Assembly: GCF_008297975.1 (NCBI RefSeq)
Contig: NZ_VLNY01000001.1
Coordinates: forward strand, 124,001 to 188,000
From: Antrihabitans cavernicola
Lineage (GTDB): Bacteria; Actinomycetota; Actinomycetes; Mycobacteriales; Mycobacteriaceae
Reading direction: 5' to 3'
Length of the DNA: 64,000 bases
The translations under genes were made by a program, and so were the position numbers. The notes under the pieces were generated by a model. It did not search any database. It saw only the letters and a list, made by a program, of their open reading frames with translations, and was not told the origin of the DNA. Below are positions 57,085 through 64,000 of the stretch, piece after piece (within the stretch, counting starts at the first letter, position 1; each line of letters begins with the position of its first letter).

Positions 57085-59241
57085 ATGTTCGGAAAAATGG
57101 CCAGATTTGTGGTTTTCAATCCGTGGAAGGTTATTGCGGCCTGGGTGGTGGTCGCAGTCGCAGTATTGACCTTCGCACCGGGTCTCAACGATGTTCTCAA
57201 CCGCGAACAGGCAGGCTTCCTGCCCGACAAGTACGAGTCGGTGCAGACGCAGAAGCTCGCCGAATCTGCGTTCGCCAAATCCAACGATGCGACGGGGACC
57301 GCGGTCCTCAAACGCGACGACGGCGGACCGTTGACGCCGCAGGACCAGGAGAAGATCACCGCGCTCGCCAACACGTTGAGCACGTCGAAGATCGATCGCG
57401 TCGTCGCTGCGCAGACCGGGCCGCAGGCGGTCTCGCCGAACAGGGAAGTGCAGCTGATCAGCCTGCAGTTCCAGGGTTTGCCGGATGACACAAAGGTTTT
57501 CGACGCCATCAAGAAGATCCGGGAAACCGGGAAGACCGACCTCAACGGCACCGGCCTACATATGGCCGTCACCGGTGATGCCGCCCTGGGCGTCGACAAC
57601 CAGGACGCATTCAGCAACGCCCTCGCCATCGTCGGCATTGCGACGGTCGTGCTGATTCTGTTCCTGCTGCTCCTGATCTACCGAAGTCCGGTTGCCGCAT
57701 TCCTGCCGATCTTGTCCGTGGGCATCGTGTCGTCGATCGCGCCAGGAATCATCGCGCTGGTCGCGAAAGCCACTGGCTTGCAGGTGGATCAGTCGTTGCA
57801 GATCATCTTGACGATCGTGCTGTTCGGCGTCGGTACCGACTACATCGTCTTCCTGCTGTTCCGGTTCCGTGAGCTGCTCCGCGAGGGCGAAGAGCCGAAA
57901 ACCGCTCTGGTGCAAGCTGTTGCGCGAGTCGGCGAAGTGATTGCCTCGGCAGCCGGTGCAATCATCGTCGCGTTCATGGCGCTGCTGTTGGCGATCTTCG
58001 GCGCGTTCCGAAGCTTGGGACCGGGTCTGGCGATTGCGGTTGCGATCATGGCGATCGCGTCGGTGACGTTGGTACCGGCGATCGTGTCGCTGATCGGCAC
58101 CAAGGTGTTCTGGCCGTCGAAGTCGTGGCAAAAGCAGCCGACCGGAACAACTTTCGCGAAGTTGGGTGCCTTCACCGGACGTCGGCCCGCGGTGGTGGCG
58201 TTGATCTCCGGCGGCATCATGGTGGTGCTTGCGCTGGGCATGTTCAGCTTCAAAACCGACTACGACCAGCTCTCCCAGCTCCCAAGCGACACCGAATCGG
58301 CACAGGGGTTCAAGGATCTGCAGTCCGGCTTCCCGGCCGGAGCACTCAATCCGACGCTGGCATACGTGCATTCGACGGACGGCAAGCCCCTCGATCAGTC
58401 GACAGTCGACGGCATTGCCGATCAGTTGAAGACCGCGCCGGGAATCGGCGGCACCATGGCGGGCCAGGACGGCAAGCTGGGCCTCATCTCGAAGGACGGG
58501 CAGACTGCACAGATCAATCTGCTGCTGACCGCAAGTCCGTACGCGAACGAGGCGCTGGACACGATCGAGCCGCTGCGCGATGCGGCGCACAAGATCGCGC
58601 CGGCGGGCAGTGAAGTGCTGATCGGTGGTCCGACGGCCGCATACGCCGACATTCGCGACGCCAACAACAGGGACCTGTCGGTGATCTTTCCCGTCGCAGG
58701 TGTGTTGATCGCCCTGATCCTCGGGTTGCTGCTACGCAGTGTGGTCGCGCCGCTGTACCTGATGGCGTCGGTGGTGCTGGTGTTCTTCTCGACGATGGGC
58801 GCGACGGCGTTCCAGGTGACGCATCTACAGGACCGACCGGGCGTCAGCTTCTCGCTGCCGATCATGTTGTATCTCTTCGTCGTTGCCATCGGCACGGACT
58901 ACAACATTCTGATGATCGCCAGGCTTCGAGAGGAGTCGAGACTCGGGAAGGAACCACGCGAGGCTGCCCGATTGGCGATCGCGCACGGTGGTCCGTCGGT
59001 CGGCGCTGCGGGCGTGATCCTGGCGGGCACGTTCGGCTCGATGTTGTTGGCGGGCATCGCGTTCCTCACCGAAATGGGGTTCTCGGTGGCACTCGGCATC
59101 CTGCTCTCGTCGTTCGTGATGTCGATGTTCCTTGTCCCATCGGTGACGGCGCTGCTGGGACACAAGGCCTGGTGGCCCGGCCACGGAGATGCCGCGCGGG
59201 AAACCAAGCCGGACGACGATCTCGAGCCTGCTCGCGTCTAG
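57085..59241 (+). CDS. MmpL-family RND transporter
   Basis: 718 residues from the ATG at 57085 (MFGKMARFVVFNPWKVIAAW), preceded by GGAGGGG. The two transmembrane blocks carry GVGTDYIVFLLFRFREL and AIGTDYNILMIARLREE, the RND proton-relay pairs in the TDY form, distinct from the IDY/MDY forms of the other two MmpL genes here. This subgroup resembles the MmpL proteins of siderophore and lipid export. The gene ends at a hairpin. Confidence 0.93.
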   Translation: MFGKMARFVVFNPWKVIAAWVVVAVAVLTFAPGLNDVLNREQAGFLPDKYESVQTQKLAESAFAKSNDATGTAVLKRDDGGPLTPQDQEKITALANTLSTSKIDRVVAAQTGPQAVSPNREVQLISLQFQGLPDDTKVFDAIKKIRETGKTDLNGTGLHMAVTGDAALGVDNQDAFSNALAIVGIATVVLILFLLLLIYRSPVAAFLPILSVGIVSSIAPGIIALVAKATGLQVDQSLQIILTIVLFGVGTDYIVFLLFRFRELLREGEEPKTALVQAVARVGEVIASAAGAIIVAFMALLLAIFGAFRSLGPGLAIAVAIMAIASVTLVPAIVSLIGTKVFWPSKSWQKQPTGTTFAKLGAFTGRRPAVVALISGGIMVVLALGMFSFKTDYDQLSQLPSDTESAQGFKDLQSGFPAGALNPTLAYVHSTDGKPLDQSTVDGIADQLKTAPGIGGTMAGQDGKLGLISKDGQTAQINLLLTASPYANEALDTIEPLRDAAHKIAPAGSEVLIGGPTAAYADIRDANNRDLSVIFPVAGVLIALILGLLLRSVVAPLYLMASVVLVFFSTMGATAFQVTHLQDRPGVSFSLPIMLYLFVVAIGTDYNILMIARLREESRLGKEPREAARLAIAHGGPSVGAAGVILAGTFGSMLLAGIAFLTEMGFSVALGILLSSFVMSMFLVPSVTALLGHKAWWPGHGDAARETKPDDDLEPARV

Positions 59242-59268
59242 TAGCAACCGCCACGCACTCGAGTTCTT

Positions 59269-59300
59269 GCCCGTGCACCCCGAATTCGGGGTGTGCGGGC
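59269..59300 (+). terminator. Terminator after MmpL
   Basis: GCCCGTGCACCCCGAA (59269-59284) pairs with TTCGGGGTGTGCGGGC (59285-59300) with two mismatches and almost no loop sequence. Confidence 0.6.
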
Positions 59301-59337
59301 ACGAATCGGAGTGTGCGAGGCGTACGTCACATCAGTA

Positions 59338-59358
59338 GTGCACTAACTATTAGTGTAC
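59338..59358. promoter_or_regulatory. MarR/OhrR-type operator
   Basis: GTGCACTAA (59338-59346) and TTAGTGTAC (59350-59358) form a 9-bp inverted repeat with one mismatch and a 3-bp centre. It ends 9 bp before the ATG of the OhrR-like gene, where a MarR-type autoregulator would bind. Confidence 0.6.
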
Positions 59359-59367
59359 GATCTTTCT

Positions 59368-59835
59368 ATGACCACGACCGAGACAGACCTGCTTGCACTC
59401 GACAAGCAGGTCTGTTTCGCGCTCGCAGCGACCAATCGCGCCGTTCTGGCCGTCTACCGGCCACTGCTCGAACCGTTGGGGCTGACCCATCCTCAGTATC
59501 TGGTGATGCTGGCGCTGTGGGATCACCGCGGTGACAGCGCACCCCTGTCGGTCAAAGGAATCGCCACGCTGCTCCGGCTGGACTCGGCAACCTTGTCGCC
59601 GATGCTGAAACGACTCGAGGCCATCGGGCTGATCACCCGCGCCCGCCGTGCAGCCGACGAGCGCGCGACAGACGTCGAACTCACTGCCGCCGGTGTCGAG
59701 CTGCGCACTTGCGCGCTGGATATTCCACCCGCCGTCATCGCCCGCCTCGGGGTCGACATCGCCGAACTGGAAGAGCTGCACCGAGTCCTGACCCGAATCA
59801 ATCGCGCTGCCCTCGCGGCCGGCGCCCTCGCATGA
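59368..59835 (+). CDS. OhrR-like MarR-family regulator
   Basis: 155 residues from the ATG at 59368; an in-frame GTG at 59353 falls inside the operator. The N-terminus LALDKQVCFALAATNRAVLA carries the single redox Cys of OhrR (compare LDNQLCFALYS in B. subtilis), followed by YRPLLEPLGLTHPQYLVMLA and the wing helix LRLDSATLSPMLKRLEAIGL. OhrR senses organic hydroperoxides. No ohr gene is in the window; the next gene is a DUF5313-like membrane protein, overlapping by 4 bp. Confidence 0.85.
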   Translation: MTTTETDLLALDKQVCFALAATNRAVLAVYRPLLEPLGLTHPQYLVMLALWDHRGDSAPLSVKGIATLLRLDSATLSPMLKRLEAIGLITRARRAADERATDVELTAAGVELRTCALDIPPAVIARLGVDIAELEELHRVLTRINRAALAAGALA

Positions 59836-60266
59836 CCACCGCCGACAGGAGCCCGATGACTAACGCGAAACCCTCTGCCCTGCAATACGTCGCTTACTCG
59901 TACGGCCGACACCTGCCGGACTCGATGCGCAGTTGGGTCGCCAACGATCTTGCCGGGCCGGGAGCGCTTCGACGGCACCTGATTCGGTTCGCGATACCAC
60001 CGTTCCTGCTGCTCGCCCCGTTCTGGTTGATCCCGGCCTCGCTGTACGTGCATCTCGAGATGACAGCGCCGATCTACATCTGGTCCGTGCTGATGTCACT
60101 GGCACTGAACAAGATCTGGCGCAGGCACCGGCTGGCGGTTCACGGCCTCGACCCCAACCTCGTCGACGTGCTCCAACGCCAGAAGGATGCGCACATCCAC
60201 GAGGAATACGCTCGACGTTTCGGAGCGCGCCCGGACACGTCGGGCAGAAACAGCAGCCCGTTCTGA
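59832..60266 (+). CDS. DUF5313-like membrane protein
   Basis: 144 residues from the ATG overlapping the MarR stop (ATGA); an ATG at 59856 with AGGAG 4 nt before it is an alternative. It has two membrane helices, FAIPPFLLLAPFWLIPASLY and PIYIWSVLMSLALNKIW, and a charged C-terminus. It resembles the DUF5313 family of actinobacterial membrane proteins by the YVAYSYGRHLPDSMRSWVAN start. Coupling to an OhrR-like gene suggests peroxide-linked expression; the role is unknown. Confidence 0.7.
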   Translation: MTTADRSPMTNAKPSALQYVAYSYGRHLPDSMRSWVANDLAGPGALRRHLIRFAIPPFLLLAPFWLIPASLYVHLEMTAPIYIWSVLMSLALNKIWRRHRLAVHGLDPNLVDVLQRQKDAHIHEEYARRFGARPDTSGRNSSPF

Positions 60267-60295
60267 CGAAATCGGCTCCACGTAAGATCGGCCCC

Positions 60296-60472
60296 GTGAA
60301 CCAAGCCAACGTCATGGTCATCGCCGGCATCGCCCTCATCGCTGTGGCGACGGTCGCGCTGATCATCAACGGTGGGAGCGGTTTTGCGATCGGCCTGCTC
60401 TGCGTCGCGCTGGTTGCGAACATCGCGCTCGCGCTTTACCGCGAACGGATGCGTCGCAAGTACCGCAAGTAG
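60296..60472 (+). CDS. Small two-helix membrane protein
   Basis: 58 residues from a GTG (VNQANVMVIAGIALIAVATV), with two hydrophobic stretches and a basic C-terminal tail RERMRRKYRK. It lies 29 bp after the DUF5313-like gene. I do not recognise a family. The hydrophobic pattern and basic end suggest a real small membrane protein. Confidence 0.6.
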   Translation: MNQANVMVIAGIALIAVATVALIINGGSGFAIGLLCVALVANIALALYRERMRRKYRK

Positions 60473-60474
60473 AG

Positions 60475-61086
60475 CTACTGTGACGCGGCCGTTGCCAACT
60501 CCGTCACCCGATCCCAGTCCCGTGCAGCCAACACATCTGCGGGCGTGATCCACGATCCTCCGACGCAGCCGACGTTCTTCAGCGCCAGGTAGCTCGCAGC
60601 ATTGTCCGGATTGATCCCACCCGTCGGACAGAAGCGTGCCGCAGCGATCGGGGCGTGCATCGACTTCAGATACGGCGCTCCCCCAGCCGCCTCTGCTGGG
60701 AAGAACTTCAGCTCCGTGTACCCAGCTTCGAGCGCCGCGAGCACCTCCGAAGCCGTTGCGACACCGGGCAAATGGGGCAGACCGGTATCGGTCATCGCCT
60801 GGAGCAAGGTGGGCGTGCTGCCAGGCGATACCAGAAATTGCGCCCCCGCTGCGGCAGCGTCCTTCGCGTGCTCGGGTGCGACGACTGTGCCCGCACCGAG
60901 CAGAATCTCCGGCACCTGGTCGGCGATGCGCTCGATCGCGGCAAGCGCGACGGGCGTTCGCAGCGTCAGTTCGATGACGGGCAATCCGCCCGCGACGAGG
61001 GCGAGGGCAAGCGGCACAGCATGTTCCACGTCATCGACGACGACGACGGGTATGACGGGGACACGGTCCAACAACGATGCGGTCAT
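60475..61086 (-). CDS. eda: KDPG aldolase (2-dehydro-3-deoxyphosphogluconate aldolase)
   Basis: 203 residues from the ATG at 61086 with AAGGAG upstream; an upstream extension of the frame lacks homology. The TIM-barrel class I aldolase motifs are VIELTLRTP (catalytic Glu), [20 protein letters not shown] and [11 protein letters not shown] with the Schiff-base Lys. It splits KDPG into pyruvate and glyceraldehyde 3-phosphate. It is the last gene of the zwf-edd-eda operon, 14 bp after edd. Confidence 0.95.
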   Translation of the reverse strand: MTASLLDRVPVIPVVVVDDVEHAVPLALALVAGGLPVIELTLRTPVALAAIERIADQVPEILLGAGTVVAPEHAKDAAAAGAQFLVSPGSTPTLLQAMTDTGLPHLPGVATASEVLAALEAGYTELKFFPAEAAGGAPYLKSMHAPIAAARFCPTGGINPDNAASYLALKNVGCVGGSWITPADVLAARDWDRVTELATAASQ

Positions 61087-61100
61087 CGGCTTCTCCTTGA

Positions 61101-62936
61101 TCACGATGCGAGGTGGGACGGAAACACGCTGGCGCCTTTGTCGGCCGGCCCGACGGCAGCGCGCATGCTGGCGAACATTTCGCGACCGGTGCCGACCCAT
61201 TCGTCGGCGCGCAACGCCCGACCGGTCGGTGTGCGGGCCGAGAACTCGTCGTCGGACACATGCAACGTCAGGGTGCCTGCTGCCGCGTCGACCGTGATGG
61301 TGTCACCATCGACAACACGGGCGAGAGGTCCGCCCGATGCCGCCTCCGGCGTGAGATGGATTGCGGCGGGCACCTTTCCGGACGCGCCGGACATCCGGCC
61401 GTCGGTGACTAGCGCGACGCGATGGCCACGATCCTGCAGCACACCCAACGCGGGTGTCAGCTTGTGCAATTCCGGCATGCCGTTGGCTTGCGGGCCTTGG
61501 TAGCGCAGCACGGCAATCAGATCGCCGTCGAGCGTCCCAGCTTCGAACGCCGCAAGGAAGTCGGCTTGGTCGTCGAACACGACGGCCGGTGCAGTCACCG
61601 CTCGATGCTCCGGCTTGACCGCCGACGTCTTGATGACAGACGAACCCAGGTTTCCCGCAAGCATTTTCAGGCCACCGTCGGTGTCGAACGGCTCGTCGGC
61701 ACCACGCAGCACCGCGGTGTCGTGGCTCATGCTGGTGCCGTCGTGCCACAGCACGCCGTCACCGTCGAGCTTGGGTTCTTGGGTGTAACGGCGCAGGCCG
61801 TGTCCAACGACGGTGCGGACATCCTCGTGCAAGAGTCCGGCATCGAGTAGCGACCCGACGACGAAGCCCAGCCCGCCCGCTGCATGGAAGTGATTGACGT
61901 CGGCCTTGCCGTTCGGGTAGATCCGCGCCATCAGCGGCACCGTCGCCGACAAGTCCGCCAAGTCCTGCCAGGTCAACGTGATTCCCGCAGCCCGGGCAAT
62001 CGCAACCAAGTGCATGGTGTGATTCGTGGAGCCACCCGTGGCGAGCAGAGCGACGCAGCCGTTGACGATCGCACGCTCGTCGATCATCTCGCCGATCGGA
62101 GTGTAGTTGTCCCCCAACGCCGTCAGATTCGTGACGCGACGGCCGGCCTCGGCCGTGAGTGCCGTGCGGATCGGGGTCCCGGGGTTGACGAAGCTGGAGC
62201 CTGGCAGGTGCAGACCCATCACCTCCATCAGCAACTGGTTGGAGTTGGCGGTGCCGAAGAACGTGCAGGTGCCGCTGCTGTGGTACGACTGCGCTTCCGC
62301 GTCGAGCAGCTCCTCGCGGCCGATCTTGCCCTCGGCGTAAAGCTGTCGCACGCGCGCCTTCTCACCGTTGGGCAATCCGGACGACATCGGGCCTGCGGGT
62401 ACGAATACCGTCGGCAGATGCCCGAAACTCAAGGCGCCGATCAGCATTCCGGGCACGATCTTGTCGCACACACCGAGCATCAGCGCGGCGTCGAACATGT
62501 CGTGCGACAACGCGATCGCCGTCGACATCGCGATGACGTCGCGGCTGAACAACGACAACTGCATGCCGTCTCGGCCCTGGGTGATGCCGTCGCACATGGC
62601 AGGCACACCCCCTGCGAACTGGGCGATGCCACCGGCCTCGATCACGGCCTGCTTCAGTTGTGCCGGAAAGGTTTCGAACGGTTTGTGTGCGGAGAGCATG
62701 TCGTTGTATGCCGAGACGATCGCGACGTTCGGCTTGACCATGCCACGCAACGCCTTCTTGTCGGCGATGCCCGACGCGGCGAAACCGTGCGCCAGATTCG
62801 CACAGGCGAGCCGGCCACGTGCTGGACCACGATCGCCCGCTGCCCGAATCCGAGCCAGGTAGGCGGTGCGCTCCGGTGCGCTGCGCTCGACGATTCGATC
62901 GGTTACGTCGCGCAATGTCTGCTGAATGTCGTTCAT
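61101..62936 (-). CDS. edd: Phosphogluconate dehydratase
   Basis: 611 residues from the ATG at 62936, overlapping the zwf stop by 4 bp. IlvD/Edd family: [4Fe-4S] cysteines in [13 protein letters not shown] and the later GVCDKIVPG segment, then [12 protein letters not shown], with the C-terminal [20 protein letters not shown] motif. It converts 6-phosphogluconate to KDPG. It could in principle be a related sugar-acid dehydratase, but position between zwf and eda settles the assignment. Confidence 0.95.
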   Translation of the reverse strand: MNDIQQTLRDVTDRIVERSAPERTAYLARIRAAGDRGPARGRLACANLAHGFAASGIADKKALRGMVKPNVAIVSAYNDMLSAHKPFETFPAQLKQAVIEAGGIAQFAGGVPAMCDGITQGRDGMQLSLFSRDVIAMSTAIALSHDMFDAALMLGVCDKIVPGMLIGALSFGHLPTVFVPAGPMSSGLPNGEKARVRQLYAEGKIGREELLDAEAQSYHSSGTCTFFGTANSNQLLMEVMGLHLPGSSFVNPGTPIRTALTAEAGRRVTNLTALGDNYTPIGEMIDERAIVNGCVALLATGGSTNHTMHLVAIARAAGITLTWQDLADLSATVPLMARIYPNGKADVNHFHAAGGLGFVVGSLLDAGLLHEDVRTVVGHGLRRYTQEPKLDGDGVLWHDGTSMSHDTAVLRGADEPFDTDGGLKMLAGNLGSSVIKTSAVKPEHRAVTAPAVVFDDQADFLAAFEAGTLDGDLIAVLRYQGPQANGMPELHKLTPALGVLQDRGHRVALVTDGRMSGASGKVPAAIHLTPEAASGGPLARVVDGDTITVDAAAGTLTLHVSDDEFSARTPTGRALRADEWVGTGREMFASMRAAVGPADKGASVFPSHLAS

Positions 62937-64000
62937 GGAGTTGCCCCTTCGTGCCAGGTACGGCCGTCGCGCTCGATGAGTGTGGTCGCATCGGTGGGAC
63001 CGTTTGTTCCTGCCGGGTAGCGGCGTGGGCCGCGTTCGGATTGCTGCCAGCCGACCAGAATCGGCTCGACCCATGCCCAGGCGGCTTCGACTTCGTCACG
63101 ACGCATGAACAGCGTCGGGTTGCCTTGGACGACGTCCATCAACAGCCGCTCGTATGCGTCGGGTGATGGCCGGTGAAATGCCTCGGTGTAGTTGAGATCC
63201 AACGAGACCGGACGCATTCGCGTTCCTGCAGGACCGGGTTCTTTCGCCGTCATGTGCAGCCGAATCCCCTCGTTGGGTTGCAGCTGAATGACGAGCTTGT
63301 TCGGTTCGTTGCTGCCCTCGCTGTCCGGAAACATCGGGTGCGGAACAGGTTTGAACTGGATAACGATTTCGGAGCTACGTCGCTCCATGCGCTTCCCGGT
63401 GCGGATGTAGAACGGCACACCTGCCCAGCGCCAGTTGCGCACGTCCGCCTTGATCGCCACGAAAGTCTCTGTGCGACTTGCCACATTCTCTGCGTCGTCC
63501 TTGTAGCCGAGCACCGCTCCACCCTCGGCGAGTCCGGCGGTGTACTGGCCTGCGACGGTGCTGTGCGCGACATCGTCGGGCGTCATCGGCTTCAATGCCT
63601 GTAGCACCTTGAGCTTTTCGTCGCGCACGGTCTCGCGACCGACGTAGGTCGGCGGTTCCATCGCGACCAGACACAGCACCTGCAGCAGGTGGTTCTGCAC
63701 CATGTCGCGAAGTGCGCCGGAATTGTCGTAGTACCCGCCGCGGGTACCGACCCCCAGCGATTCCGACACGGTGATCTGCACGTGATCGACCCAACTGGAG
63801 TTCCACAGCGGTTCCAGGAACGTGTTGGCGAAGCGAGTGACGAGCAGGTTCTGCACGCTCTCCTTGCCGAGGTAGTGGTCGATGCGGAAGATCTGCGACT
63901 CGTCGAACACAGCGCCGACGGCGTCGTTGATGGCGCGCGCCGACGCGAGATCGCGGCCGATCGGCTTCTCCAGCACCACGCGGGACTGATCGTCGACCAG
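62933..64000 (-). CDS. zwf: Glucose-6-phosphate dehydrogenase (5' truncated at window edge)
   Basis: The frame is open to the right edge; the N-terminal Rossmann domain lies outside. 355 C-terminal residues are visible, beginning just before [19 protein letters not shown]. The catalytic RIDHYLGKE motif has the essential His/Asp and Lys. It oxidises glucose 6-phosphate, feeding 6-phosphogluconolactone to the edd-eda pathway encoded downstream. NAD or NADP preference cannot be judged without the N-terminus. Confidence 0.95.
   Translation of the reverse strand: MVDDQSRVVLEKPIGRDLASARAINDAVGAVFDESQIFRIDHYLGKESVQNLLVTRFANTFLEPLWNSSWVDHVQITVSESLGVGTRGGYYDNSGALRDMVQNHLLQVLCLVAMEPPTYVGRETVRDEKLKVLQALKPMTPDDVAHSTVAGQYTAGLAEGGAVLGYKDDAENVASRTETFVAIKADVRNWRWAGVPFYIRTGKRMERRSSEIVIQFKPVPHPMFPDSEGSNEPNKLVIQLQPNEGIRLHMTAKEPGPAGTRMRPVSLDLNYTEAFHRPSPDAYERLLMDVVQGNPTLFMRRDEVEAAWAWVEPILVGWQQSERGPRRYPAGTNGPTDATTLIERDGRTWHEGATP

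Overview
The window is high-GC actinobacterial DNA of the Mycobacteriales type, most likely Rhodococcus or a close Nocardia relative. Evidence for this includes MmpL-type RND transporters, WXG100 proteins, a PknK-type kinase, a DUF35/Ltp thiolase pair behind KstR-like boxes, and a gene order that follows M. tuberculosis Rv3715c-Rv3722c with large insertions: recR, ybaB, SRPBCC protein, FAD oxidase, cyclopropane synthase-like methyltransferase, dnaX, aspartate aminotransferase. The genus is inferred from memory of gene content; no search was run. No rRNA, CRISPR array or insertion sequence was seen.

Layout. 0-9 kb: a truncated JmjC protein, a sucrase/ferredoxin-like protein, a divergent MerR/erythromycin-esterase pair, recR-ybaB, a crotonase, a frameshifted sterol desaturase, a TetR regulator and an AGPS-like FAD enzyme. 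9-23 kb: SRPBCC protein, PknK-like kinase, FAD oxidase plus methyltransferase, histidine ammonia-lyase, fadA-fadB, dnaX. 23-26 kb: a type VII (ESX)-type effector locus with a hydrophobic effector and a membrane protein. 26-37 kb: MscS channel, secreted lipase, DMT exporter, ammonium transporter behind tandem GlnR-like boxes, MmpL-TetR, thioesterase, HhH-GPD protein, aminotransferase, SRP RNA, tRNA-Ser(GGA).

37.4-40.6 kb, just past the tRNA, is the most interesting part. Two WXG100 proteins precede a 403-aa effector whose C-terminal domain matches colicin E3-type 16S rRNA nucleases, including the D/H/E/R catalytic set. It is followed by two paralogous small immunity candidates, a frameshifted remnant of a second toxin tail, a broken small gene, a DUF4926-like protein and a YbaB-like protein. 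This has the form of a contact- or secretion-dependent toxin/immunity island with spare cassettes.

40.7-50 kb: DUF309 and TIGR03086 proteins, a deazaflavin-dependent reductase divergent from a TetR gene, then a queuosine group (gluQRS, queuosine precursor transporter, tgt) whose tgt is translationally coupled to a heterodimeric ABC exporter. 50-60 kb: SMP-30 protein, two further MmpL/TetR modules, a KstR-box-preceded DUF35/Ltp pair, Rrf2 and OhrR-like regulators. 60-64 kb: an Entner-Doudoroff operon zwf-edd-eda with overlapping genes, running off the right edge.
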